From the NCBI RefSeq assembly GCF_030408595.1, contig NZ_CP047080.1:494471-558470 (forward strand): 64,000 bases of DNA, read 5' to 3'. The notes beneath the pieces were generated by a model. That model saw only the letters and a program-made list of their open reading frames with translations, was not told the origin of the DNA and searched no databases. Of this stretch, positions 9,219 through 17,041 are shown one piece after another; within the stretch, counting starts at the first letter, position 1; every line of letters begins with the position of its first letter. Both the position numbers and the translations under genes were made by a program. The stretch comes from Corynebacterium canis. GTDB taxonomy: Bacteria > Actinomycetota > Actinomycetes > Mycobacteriales > Mycobacteriaceae.

Positions 9219-10574
9219 CTACAGGATCATGGCGGCGATCCAGCCGGCGATCAGGAGGGGGATATTAAAGTGCAGGAAGGTCGGGACCACGGAGCCGGTG
9301 ATGTGGTCGTGTTGGCCGTCGGCATTGAGGCCGGCGGTGGGGCCGAGGGTGGAGTCGGAGGCGGGGGAGCCGGCGTCGCCAAGGGCACCGGCGGTGCCGA
9401 TGATCGCGACCGTGGCCAAGGGGGAGAAGCCCAGCGAGACGCATAGCGGCACGTAGATGGAGGCGATGATCGGCAGGGTGGAAAAGGAAGACCCGATGCC
9501 CATGGTGACGATCAAACCGACGATCAACATGGCCATGGCTGCGGCGGCTTTGGAACCTGCGAATAGCGCGGCGGAGGCGTCGACAAGAGATTCGATTTCG
9601 CCGGTGGCGTTCATGACGGACGCGAACCCCTGGGCGGCGATCATAATAAAGCCGATCAGCGCCATCATCTTCATGCCGGAGGTAAACACATCATCGGCCT
9701 CGCGCCAATTCACGCCGCCGGTGACAATAAAGATGCTCAAGCCGACGAGGGCGCCCACGAGCAGGGAATCCGCCTCCAGATCCATGGATTGCATCACCAC
9801 TTGGATGCCAAAAGTGGCCACGATGGCGACCAAGGCCACGATCACCTTGTATCGCGATACCGGTTGGTCCTCGCGCGCGCTGGCGGCGACGATGGGGATG
9901 TTTTCGTAAGCACGGGGGCGTCGATAAGAAAAGAACACCGCCACGAGCACGCCGGCGAACATACCGAGCGCGGGGATGCCCATGGCGCTCATCACGTTAA
10001 TGCCTGAGGTTTCCATGCCGGCGTTATGAATATTGCCCAGCAAAATATCGTTGAGGAAGATGCTACCGAAACCCAGCGGGACGAACATATAGGTGGTTAC
10101 AAGGCCGAAAGTCATGATGCAGGCCACCGCGCGGCGATCCAATTGCAGGCGGTTAAACACCGTGAGCAGCGGCGGAATCAGCAACGGAATGAATGCAATA
10201 TGCACCGGGATCAAGTTCTGGCTCATGATCGCCATGGCCATAATGCCAGCTAGCAAGCCCCATTTCGTGACGGCGTGGGCCTTGGCCTTTACATTGTCAT
10301 CCGCGGACCCCAACTTGGAAATCAGCCAATCCGCCAGGAGGCGAGGCAGGCCGGACGAAGCGACCGCCATCGCGAAAGCGCCAAGCAGGGCGTAATTCAG
10401 TGCGATCTTCGCGCCGTGGGACAGGCCATCCTGAAACGCCACCATGGTGCCATCGAGGCCGAGGCCGCCGACCAGCCCGCCGACGAGCGCGCCGATAAAC
10501 AGCGCGAGCACCACATGCACTCGCGCAAGGGCGAGAACAAGCATGACGATGACCGCAAGTAATACAGCATTCAT
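9219..10574 (-). CDS. Na+/H+ antiporter family membrane protein
   Basis: A polytopic membrane protein of about 451 residues with roughly eleven hydrophobic segments. It is of the NhaC/YuiF-like antiporter type, with the characteristic N-terminal stretch MNAVLLAVIVMLVLALARVH followed by a Gly-rich helix (GALVGGLVGGLGLDG). Conserved polar stretches include SSFSTLPIIASIYVPLC and GDAGSPASDSTLGPTAGLNA near the C-terminus. I take the ATG at 10574 as start because the family begins that way; a GTG at 10604 is an alternative adding ten residues. It likely exchanges Na+ or organic anions for protons, with the substrate not proven. EsrI lies upstream on the same strand. Confidence 0.75.
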   Translation of the reverse strand: MNAVLLAVIVMLVLALARVHVVLALFIGALVGGLVGGLGLDGTMVAFQDGLSHGAKIALNYALLGAFAMAVASSGLPRLLADWLISKLGSADDNVKAKAHAVTKWGLLAGIMAMAIMSQNLIPVHIAFIPLLIPPLLTVFNRLQLDRRAVACIMTFGLVTTYMFVPLGFGSIFLNDILLGNIHNAGMETSGINVMSAMGIPALGMFAGVLVAVFFSYRRPRAYENIPIVAASAREDQPVSRYKVIVALVAIVATFGIQVVMQSMDLEADSLLVGALVGLSIFIVTGGVNWREADDVFTSGMKMMALIGFIMIAAQGFASVMNATGEIESLVDASAALFAGSKAAAAMAMLIVGLIVTMGIGSSFSTLPIIASIYVPLCVSLGFSPLATVAIIGTAGALGDAGSPASDSTLGPTAGLNADGQHDHITGSVVPTFLHFNIPLLIAGWIAAMIL

Positions 10575-10687
10575 GCATACTAACTTAGGGTCAAACCCTT
10601 TCACCTCATAATTTCGAGGGGGTGCAGGGGTATATTATTCGATGCGCTGTGAATTTTGCCTTGGGGGCGATGGGTTCTTGGTGGCGG

Positions 10688-11098
10688 CTATTTGACGGTG
10701 ACCTGGCCCGTATCGGTGGAAACAATGAGCGTCAATTTGGGCGAGCTGCGGTCGCCGGCGGCGTCCCGGCAATCGACCTGACCCACATTGGAATCGCAGC
10801 GGACAATGGTGGTGACCTTTTTCGGCAGGGTGACATTGATACTGCCGATATTGCTCATGAGCTCCACCTCGGTGTCCTGCGAAAGCGTGTTCAATTCGCT
10901 GAGGTCGAGGGTGATATCGCCAACATCGGTCATGTAACTCTTCTCGAGGTTGGATTGATCGGTCACGCGGACATCGATATCGCTGGCATCGGTGACGATG
11001 TACGTGCCGTCGCCGACCGTAGTGATAAGCAAACTCACAAAGAGCGCAAAAAGCCCCAAGAGTGCCCACGGCCACCTGCGGTGCTTCTTCGTTGCCAT
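10688..11098 (-). CDS. esrI: EsrI-like membrane inhibitor of the envelope-stress system
   Basis: A 136-residue protein with a basic cytoplasmic start (MATKKHRRWPW), one transmembrane helix at about residues 11-30 and an extracytoplasmic domain. The domain carries DITLDLSELNTLSQDTEVEL and NVTLPKKVTTIVRCDSNVGQ followed by VDC, the same pattern as the two lipoproteins at 5729 and 6299. The gene is divergent from a PspC-domain histidine kinase and its regulator and lies near guaA. That is the arrangement of the EsrISR three-component system described in Corynebacterium glutamicum, where EsrI holds the kinase inactive. The assignment rests on layout and fold pattern, not on alignment. Confidence 0.7.
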   Translation of the reverse strand: MATKKHRRWPWALLGLFALFVSLLITTVGDGTYIVTDASDIDVRVTDQSNLEKSYMTDVGDITLDLSELNTLSQDTEVELMSNIGSINVTLPKKVTTIVRCDSNVGQVDCRDAAGDRSSPKLTLIVSTDTGQVTVK

Positions 11099-11121
11099 GA
11101 TTCAAAGTCCTTTTGTTCTCG

Positions 11122-11145
11122 GTTGGGTAATGCAGTTGGGTAATG
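11122..11145. promoter_or_regulatory. Direct repeat in the esrI-esrS promoter region
   Basis: Two identical 11-bp copies of GTTGGGTAATG start at 11122 and 11135, a 13-bp spacing. They sit in the 185-bp divergent region between esrI and esrS. A tandem site here would suit binding by the regulator EsrR to control both directions (inference). Confidence 0.45.
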
Positions 11146-11283
11146 TTCGGTGTGAGTCGCCGTGGTGCGGCCGCGCTCACCTTTATGGTGCCCGCGGTGT
11201 GCGCCGCCCGGCATCAGGGTTTGCCCTGAGAAAACCCTGGTCTTGCAGGTGCATGGTTGTTGGGCGACACGCTGCATGCCACG

Positions 11284-12516
11284 ATGGATACTATGAAATC
11301 CCCGTATCCGGTTTACGTGCGTTACCGCCAAGGGCGGGTGGTCGCCGGCGTAGCCAACGGCCTGGCCGGGCACCTCGGTGTGGATGTGTTGCTCGTGCGG
11401 CTAGTGCTGATGTTTACCATGCTGCTCGGCGGCATCGGCGTGCTGTTCTATTCGCTGATGTGGATTTCCACCAAATTGGAGGACACGCCCGCGGAGGTGA
11501 ACACCCGCAAATCGCGGAAGTTCGGCTCCGTGACATTGGTGGCGCTTGGATTGCTGGGCGCGATCACGTCCTTCTCCTTTGCCACCGGCGTGCAGGGCGG
11601 GGCATTGCTGGCCGTGGCTTCGCTGGGATTGGGTGCGGTCTTTGCCTGGCGGGCCATGGACAGCGGCGTGGATTCGTTCACATCTTCGAGGGGGATTTTA
11701 ACGATTATCTCCGGAGTCATACTCCTTGGGTCGGGCGTGGTGCTGGCCATGCTGAACTGGGAAACCCCGGCGGTGTTCATGGCGTCGATAATCTCGGTGG
11801 TGCTCACGCTGGCAGGGGTGCTGGTGCTGGGGTTGCCACTGTGGCTGCGCATGTGGGATGCGCTGACCGAAGCGAGGGCGGCTACGCGGGCGGAGGTGGA
11901 ACGCGCCGAAATCGCATCGCGGCTGCATGATTCGGTGCTGCAGACGCTGGCGCTGATACAGAAGCAGGTGGACGATCCGCAGGCGGTGGCCCGGCTGGCG
12001 CGCTCGCAGGAACGGCAGTTGCGCGAATGGCTGTTCGAATCCGAAAAGACCGGGCCGACTACTACATTTACCGCGCTGGGGCGGGCTTGCGCTGAAGTCG
12101 AAGATATGTTTGGGGTGCATATTGCGCCCGTGACGGTAGGCGCGGATTCGCCACTGACCGTGGAAACCCAGGCTGCGGTGCTGGCTGCGCGGGAAGCGAT
12201 GGTCAACGCCGCGAAATACGCGCAGGTGGGGCAGCTCGATGTGTACGCCGAAAACCTGAGCGGATTGGAGATCTATGTGCGCGATCGCGGTTGCGGCTTT
12301 GATATCGAGGCCGTGCCGGAGGATCGCCACGGTGTGCGGGACTCGATAATCGGGCGGATTCAACGCGTGGGCGGCACGACGGCAATCCGCTCTTCGGAAT
12401 CCGGGACGGAAGTGCGCATCCAGGTCGCGCAGGGATCCACGGAAGTTGCCGAAGATTTGCTGCACTTCCCCCCGGCTGGCCCACCGGGAGCGGCCCAGGT
12501 GACGCAAGTGCCGTAG
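11284..12516 (+). CDS. esrS: PspC-domain sensor histidine kinase (EsrS-like)
   Basis: A 410-residue membrane kinase. The N-terminal PspC domain (YPVYVRYRQGRVVAGVANGL ... VLFYSLMWISTKLE, about residues 8-65) includes one helix. Four more hydrophobic segments follow to about residue 190, then a HisKA_3-type dimerisation helix with phospho-acceptor His215 (ASRLHDSVLQTL). The HATPase domain has its N box at EAMVNAAKYA and its G box at VRDRGCGFDIEA. The start at 11284 is chosen because upstream TTG codons lack support; no good ribosome site is visible, so the message may be leaderless. It forms an operon with the regulator 10 bp downstream. The likely stimulus is cell-envelope damage, inferred from the EsrISR family. 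Confidence 0.82.
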   Translation: MDTMKSPYPVYVRYRQGRVVAGVANGLAGHLGVDVLLVRLVLMFTMLLGGIGVLFYSLMWISTKLEDTPAEVNTRKSRKFGSVTLVALGLLGAITSFSFATGVQGGALLAVASLGLGAVFAWRAMDSGVDSFTSSRGILTIISGVILLGSGVVLAMLNWETPAVFMASIISVVLTLAGVLVLGLPLWLRMWDALTEARAATRAEVERAEIASRLHDSVLQTLALIQKQVDDPQAVARLARSQERQLREWLFESEKTGPTTTFTALGRACAEVEDMFGVHIAPVTVGADSPLTVETQAAVLAAREAMVNAAKYAQVGQLDVYAENLSGLEIYVRDRGCGFDIEAVPEDRHGVRDSIIGRIQRVGGTTAIRSSESGTEVRIQVAQGSTEVAEDLLHFPPAGPPGAAQVTQVP

Positions 12517-12526
12517 CATAGGCGGT

Positions 12527-13213
12527 ATGTGCACGGTGTTTCTGGTTGATGATCATTCGGTGTTTCGTTCAGGTGTTCGAGCGGAAATTTCATCGGCATT
12601 GGAGATCGTTGGAGAGGCAGGCAGCGTGAGAGGGGCTATAGATGGAATCCGAAATAGCCGCCCTGACGTGGTGCTATTAGACGTGCACATGCCGGAGGGC
12701 GGCGGGCAGGCGGTGATTCGCGCGGTTGACGTCCCGACCAAATTTTTGGCGCTCAGTGTTTCGGATGCTGCGGAAGACGTGATCTCCGTGATCCGCGCCG
12801 GGGCCCGCGGTTACGTAACCAAAACGATTTCCGGCCCCGAACTTATCGACGCAGTGCGGCGCGTCCACTCGGGTGACGCCGTGTTTTCGCCGCGCTTGGC
12901 GGGTTTTGTACTAGATGCGTTTTGTGCACCCGATCGGGTGGCCGGCGTGGGTGTTGTGGATGCCCCCGATGCCGATAGCGCCACCGAATCTGGGAAAGTT
13001 GCGGTGTCCGACCCGGTGATCGATGCCTTGACCCGCCGCGAGCTGGAAGTTTTGCGCTTGCTGGCGCGCGGTTATACCTATAAGGAGATAGGTAAGGAGC
13101 TTTTTATATCCGTGAAGACGGTGGAAACGCACGCTTCCAATATCTTGCGGAAAACCCAACAATCAAACCGGCACGCGTTGACGCGCTGGGCGCGGTCGAG
13201 GGACTTGGACTAG
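12527..13213 (+). CDS. esrR: NarL/LuxR-family response regulator (EsrR-like)
   Basis: A 228-residue DNA-binding response regulator. The receiver domain has acidic residues in FLVDDH, phospho-acceptor Asp52 in LLDVHMPEGGG, and a conserved Lys in YVTKTISGPEL. A 30-residue linker leads to a LuxR-type helix-turn-helix (LTRRELEVLRLLARGYTYKE ... SVKTVETHASNIL). It is the partner of the kinase 10 bp upstream and is expected to control envelope-stress genes, including the divergent esrI. Confidence 0.85.
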   Translation: MCTVFLVDDHSVFRSGVRAEISSALEIVGEAGSVRGAIDGIRNSRPDVVLLDVHMPEGGGQAVIRAVDVPTKFLALSVSDAAEDVISVIRAGARGYVTKTISGPELIDAVRRVHSGDAVFSPRLAGFVLDAFCAPDRVAGVGVVDAPDADSATESGKVAVSDPVIDALTRRELEVLRLLARGYTYKEIGKELFISVKTVETHASNILRKTQQSNRHALTRWARSRDLD

Positions 13214-13320
13214 GCGGGTCGGCGGGGGTTGGCGGGGATTATCGGGGGTTTGGTGAGGGTCGGCGGGGGGATGGGACGGGTTTGGTGAGGGTCGGCGAGG
13301 GGATGGCTGATTTTGGGCCG
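13214..13320 (+). repeat. G-rich direct repeats downstream of esrR
   Basis: The stretch after the esrR stop is strongly G-biased on the plus strand and holds two copies of TTTGGTGAGGGTCGGCG, each running into a G-run and GATGG. At least six runs of three or more G are spaced closely enough for G-quadruplex folding in the 3' untranslated region. No gene is seen. Confidence 0.7.
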
Positions 13321-13344
13321 GATTTCGGACCTAGGAATTAGGTA

Positions 13345-13491
13345 GTGCACTTCACATGAAATTTTTTACACACGAAACGCCGATTCTGTGTAATTTTCAT
13401 CGTTCGGGGCCGCCCAGGGCCGCAGCCGCGATATTTTTTACACAGATTTCGGGATTTTGATGTAAAAAATATCGGTAGACAACGTTCAACT
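13345..13491 (-). repeat. Miniature palindromic element, copy 2 (inverted)
   Basis: Complete copy of the dispersed element, in reverse orientation to copies 1 and 3. It runs from GTGCAC to GTTGAACG (read as reverse complement). It contains two hairpins. One has 15-bp arms, CGATATTTTTTACAT against GTGTAAAAAATATCG with one mismatch. The other has TTACACA/TGTGTAA arms. A GC-rich centre (CCGCCCAGGGCCGCAG) separates them. The two hairpins are themselves inverted copies of one another. The rest of the 13214-13653 gap holds no convincing gene. Confidence 0.9.
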
Positions 13492-13653
13492 CGGGACTCG
13501 GGAAAAGTTGCTGGCAACGCATTGAGCTCCTGTAACGCCTTTGGCCCATAGCGCGGTAAGGGTTTGGGAGAATGGGGCCGCAGAGGGGCTGTTACGGCGT
13601 TTTGCCAATTTCGATTTCGCAGCCAAAATATATTGGGCAAGTTGGGTGTGGCG

Positions 13654-13893
13654 TTATGGTTGATGCTTCGGGGGCTGGGTGACCGCGTAGGAGAGGAAGC
13701 CGCAGCCGAGGGCGATGGTGGCCGAACCGATGATGGTCCAAGTGAGAGATCGTTCGGTGATGGGGGTGCAGGTTCCGGCGCACACAAGTGGCGCGGCCTC
13801 CATGAGGTGCGTGCCCTGGAGGAACCATAAGAGCCCTACGGAAACAAGGGTGGCGCCGATGAAAACTTTGATTGATCGTTTGGCAAACGACAT
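13654..13893 (-). CDS. Small membrane protein of unknown function
   Basis: A 79-residue protein from the ATG at 13893, preceded by GGAG about ten bases upstream; a longer reading from 14019 lacks such a site. Two hydrophobic helices are visible, VFIGATLVSVGLLWFLQG (about 11-28) and TIIGSATIALGCGFLSYAV (about 54-72). They are separated by an extracytoplasmic loop with two cysteines (VCAGTCTP), and the C-terminal tail is rich in Pro and Lys. The family is not recognised. Confidence 0.55.
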   Translation of the reverse strand: MSFAKRSIKVFIGATLVSVGLLWFLQGTHLMEAAPLVCAGTCTPITERSLTWTIIGSATIALGCGFLSYAVTQPPKHQP

Positions 13894-14067
13894 GTCCTGT
13901 GCTCCGAGTTTTATATCTATTAAAAAGCTTAGAGGTGATGCTATAACGCCTGTGAGCGAACATGCTATGGGTTGGGGAAAAGTTGCCTGAAGCGTTATGG
14001 ATTCAGTGCTAAGTGTCACCGGAAGGTTATGGTTTCGTCGCCAACCGTTCTACCCCCCACCGCAGTT

Positions 14068-14083
14068 GCGCACGTGTGTTCGA
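14068..14083. promoter_or_regulatory. LexA (SOS) box upstream of imuA'
   Basis: GCGCACGTGTGTTCGA matches the corynebacterial LexA pattern TCGAACA-NN-TGTTCGA at 11 of 14 fixed positions, with a perfect right half. It ends 18 bp before the imuA' start codon, which suits repression of the imuA'-imuB operon. Confidence 0.6.
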
Positions 14084-14101
14084 ACGGGGATACTGGATCC
14101 C

Positions 14102-14824
14102 ATGAAGGGAACAAGTGTTCGAGAGAGGGGCGATGCCGCATTACGGGCATTGCCTCGAGACGAACGCATCCGTGCCCTTCGGGGGCGCATGGCGGCCATC
14201 GGGGTGGCGGGAGTACAGACTAGCATCGCCGCCGAACAACCAGCCCTCGCAGGAATAATCCCAGTTCCGGAGGCATTGTCGGGCCTACTTCCGGGCGGGG
14301 GATTGGCGCGCCGAACCATGGCCTGCATGAACGAGTGTCCGACCCTGGTGGTGCACTTGCTTGTGCATGCGGCGCGCCACGGAGAGACCGTAGGGGTGGT
14401 TGGCTGGCCCGAACTCTGTTTCGCCGAAATGAGCGAATACGAAGATGTGTTCGCCCGCGTGGTATGCGTTCCGGACCCCGGAATAGAGCCACTTTCCGTT
14501 GCCGCGACCCTCAGTGAGGGGCTGGATTTGGTGTTTTGCTATCTGCCCCAAAAGGAGGTAACGCCGAGCCGCGCGCGTCCGTTGCTGGGGAAGTTGCGGC
14601 GGGGCACGGCGTCGATAATCGTCGTGGGTGCGGAAGTGTCAAATCCGGCGGTACGGTTGCGTGCGACGGTTCGTGGCTTTCATGGCGTCGGCCGCGGCAC
14701 CGGCAGGATTCAAACGGTAGAGCTAAGTGTGGAAGTGTCCGCGCGGGGCCTGCGCAATACCGCTACGATGCATGTCGGTGAGCCCGTTCGGCGTGCGGAA
14801 ATGTCGCTGCTGCGGGTGGTGTAG
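14102..14824 (+). CDS. imuA': ImuA'-like mutasome protein
   Basis: A 240-residue RecA-fold protein of the actinobacterial ImuA' type, acting with ImuB and DnaE2 in damage-induced mutagenic translesion synthesis. The segment PEALSGLLPGGGLARRTMAC (about residues 60-80) matches the degenerate nucleotide-binding region of these proteins, and no canonical Walker A is present. I place the start at the ATG at 14102 rather than the distal in-frame codon at 13997, because a LexA-like box lies between them. The stop is two bases before the imuB start, showing co-transcription. Confidence 0.78.
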   Translation: MKGTSVRERGDAALRALPRDERIRALRGRMAAIGVAGVQTSIAAEQPALAGIIPVPEALSGLLPGGGLARRTMACMNECPTLVVHLLVHAARHGETVGVVGWPELCFAEMSEYEDVFARVVCVPDPGIEPLSVAATLSEGLDLVFCYLPQKEVTPSRARPLLGKLRRGTASIIVVGAEVSNPAVRLRATVRGFHGVGRGTGRIQTVELSVEVSARGLRNTATMHVGEPVRRAEMSLLRVV

Positions 14825-14826
14825 CG

Positions 14827-16296
14827 ATGCGGTTTCTGGTGTTGTGGTTTCCGGATTGGCCGGTGCAGGCGCTGCCTGACCAGGCGGAATGCGTGGCTGT
14901 GGCGCGTGCAGGGGAGGTTTGGGTGTGCAGTCATGGGGCTCGGCAAGCGGGGGTGCGGCGCGGGGTGCGGGTGCGTCATGCGCAGGCGTTGTGCCCACGG
15001 TTGGAGGTGGTTGCGGAAGATCAGCGTCGAGACGCAGAAGCGTTCGAACAAGTGGTGGCGGCCCTGGATGATTTCGCCGCCGGGGTGGAGGTTTTGCGCC
15101 CCGGGCTGGTCGCCGTGGATGCGCGCGCGGCCGCCAAATATCACGGCAGCGAGGACCGCGCCGTGGAGTTGCTGGTGGATGCCGCCGCCCTTCGGGGGGT
15201 GGATTCGTGTGCCGGCGTGGCCGATGAAATCACCACCGCGATTATCGCCGCTCGAACACCTGCTCTGGTCCCGGCTGGGGCTTCGCAGGGGTTTTTGCGC
15301 CAGCAACCGTTGCGGATATTGGCCGCGGAAGAGGCGCTTGCGGCGGATAAGGGTACCGTCCAAACCCTTTCTGAGCTGGGTTTACGCACGCTTGGAGACG
15401 TCGCGGATATTGGCCCTCGCGATATGGTTGCGCGTTTCGGGGCTGCGGGGGAACATATTTATCGCCTTTCTGTGGGGCAAACACAGCGTCGAATAGCGCC
15501 CTCGTTGCCGGGGGTGTACCTGCCGGTGCATTATCGTCCGGAGGAACCCATGGTCCGGGTGGACGCGGCGGCGTTCGCGGGCCGCCAATTGGCCCACGAG
15601 CTGCATACCAAACTGGAGTATTACGGCGTGGCGTGCCAACGATTGTGTATTCGAGCGGAGTTTGGCGATGGCGAAAGCCTGGAACGCATTTGGCGGACAC
15701 GCGAAACTCTGTCCGAATCGGGCATGGCGGACCGCGTGCGGTGGCAGTTGGATGGGTGGCTGGCGGGCGGGGCGTCGAAAAGCGAGGAGGGAGGAATTGT
15801 TGCGCTGACGCTGGATCCGCTGGAGGTGAGCGCTCCGGATACGGCGGGGCTGTGGGGCGATGCGCGGCCCGAAGAGCGAATCAAACGAGTTATCGAGCGC
15901 GTGCAGGCGACGCTGGGGCCCGATCGGGTGTTGCAACCGGTCCTCGCAGGAGGCCGCGGGGTGGCGCGACGCGTGCAATTCGCGCCCTACGGGGAGCCGG
16001 TCACTCATGCGCCGCAGTGGAACGGGGCCCTGCCGGGACCCCATCCCGCGCGGCTGATGGACGGCAAGGTGACGCTCGTCGATGCCGCCGGGGCGACCGT
16101 GGAAATCGATGAGGAATCCCTGCTCAGCGCGGTTCCGGCGGTATTGCAGGTGCGCGGGAAACGGCATGAGGTCACGGCGTGGGCGGGCCCTTGGCCGGAG
16201 GGGACGCGCGCCCGTTTGCAGGTCGTGGCGGGCGGGAATGCCTACCTGGTGTGTTGGGTCGCGGGCGGCTGGCGCGCGGAGGCGAGCTACGCCTAG
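14827..16296 (+). CDS. imuB: ImuB, Y-family polymerase-like mutasome adaptor
   Basis: A 489-residue protein with a Y-family polymerase fold (starts MRFLVLWFPDWPVQAL). The segments AARQAGVRRGVRVRHAQALC and TLSELGLRTLGDVADI fit the finger and thumb helices. The catalytic acidic motifs of active Y-family enzymes (DMDAFF, SIDEA) are replaced by FPDWPV and LVAVDARA. This is typical of ImuB, which bridges the beta clamp, ImuA' and DnaE2 rather than copying DNA. A C-terminal extension contains TAGLWGDARPEERI, where ImuB proteins usually carry a clamp-binding motif (QLPLWG-like); here it is diverged. The gene overlaps the convergent lipoprotein gene by four bases. Confidence 0.88.
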   Translation: MRFLVLWFPDWPVQALPDQAECVAVARAGEVWVCSHGARQAGVRRGVRVRHAQALCPRLEVVAEDQRRDAEAFEQVVAALDDFAAGVEVLRPGLVAVDARAAAKYHGSEDRAVELLVDAAALRGVDSCAGVADEITTAIIAARTPALVPAGASQGFLRQQPLRILAAEEALAADKGTVQTLSELGLRTLGDVADIGPRDMVARFGAAGEHIYRLSVGQTQRRIAPSLPGVYLPVHYRPEEPMVRVDAAAFAGRQLAHELHTKLEYYGVACQRLCIRAEFGDGESLERIWRTRETLSESGMADRVRWQLDGWLAGGASKSEEGGIVALTLDPLEVSAPDTAGLWGDARPEERIKRVIERVQATLGPDRVLQPVLAGGRGVARRVQFAPYGEPVTHAPQWNGALPGPHPARLMDGKVTLVDAAGATVEIDEESLLSAVPAVLQVRGKRHEVTAWAGPWPEGTRARLQVVAGGNAYLVCWVAGGWRAEASYA

Positions 16297-16949
16297 TTAT
16301 GCAGGATATCGATCACCACGCGGGTGGGATTTTCCAACACTTGTACGGAATAGGGGCGGCGCTCGCCTTTGATGCCGATCACGAATTGGGTTTGGCCTTC
16401 GAAGCTGCCGGCGTCGAGGACGTCCGTGATCAGTTCGGTGTTCATTTCCACGCGGCCGATTTGCGGGTCCTCAAGGCCGAGTTCGAACGGATATGTGGTG
16501 CCGGTGACCAGCACTTCGAGGGCGGTATCGCCGGGCACCTCGATGGGGTTGCCGCTTGCCTGTTGGGAGGGGTTGTCGGTGTAATCGCAGAACCATCCCG
16601 GCTCGCCGGAACCCGTGGCTTCGAACACAATGCGGTCAAAGCCGTGGTGGCTGGCGGCGCGCACCGAGGTGACCACGAGGGCGGTTTGCTCCTTCGCGGG
16701 CTGTTCGTGCCGCTCCAGGGAAGCGTCGCCAAGCGGTGATAGCCCGGCGTGGCTGGTGGCTTCCGTGCTGCCCGCGGCGGAGCTGGATGCGGACGAGTTT
16801 TCGGAGCTAAGGGATGCGGAAGAGTGAGCGGACGAGTTTTGGGTCTCCAGGTTCGGTGCGCAGGCACCAACCAGGCTTGCGAGGACGCACGCACTGAAGG
16901 TGCAGGCAAGGAATCCATGGGGGAGACCAAGAGGTGATCGCACGGACAT
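16293..16949 (-). CDS. AMIN-like domain lipoprotein
   Basis: A 218-residue lipoprotein starting at the ATG at 16949; the frame is open to 17018, but the signal peptide fits the later start. The lipobox is LVGACAP, followed by a Ser-rich, low-complexity linker of about 40 residues. The C-terminal domain has VRAASHHGFDRIVFEATGSG, GWFCDYTDNP, VLVTGTTYPFELG and VIGIKGERRPYSVQVL then NPTRVVIDI, which is the pattern of the AMIN-like domain common in corynebacterial envelope proteins. No ribosome site precedes the start, suggesting a leaderless message. Probably a cell-wall protein; function unknown. Confidence 0.75.
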   Translation of the reverse strand: MSVRSPLGLPHGFLACTFSACVLASLVGACAPNLETQNSSAHSSASLSSENSSASSSAAGSTEATSHAGLSPLGDASLERHEQPAKEQTALVVTSVRAASHHGFDRIVFEATGSGEPGWFCDYTDNPSQQASGNPIEVPGDTALEVLVTGTTYPFELGLEDPQIGRVEMNTELITDVLDAGSFEGQTQFVIGIKGERRPYSVQVLENPTRVVIDILHN

Positions 16950-17041
16950 GTTGTTAGCGTATCTACAAATTGCGGGCAACATTGTTTGGTCGTCCGGATT
17001 GTGAACGAATCGTTGCAAAAATCTCGCTATTCTGTTGATAT

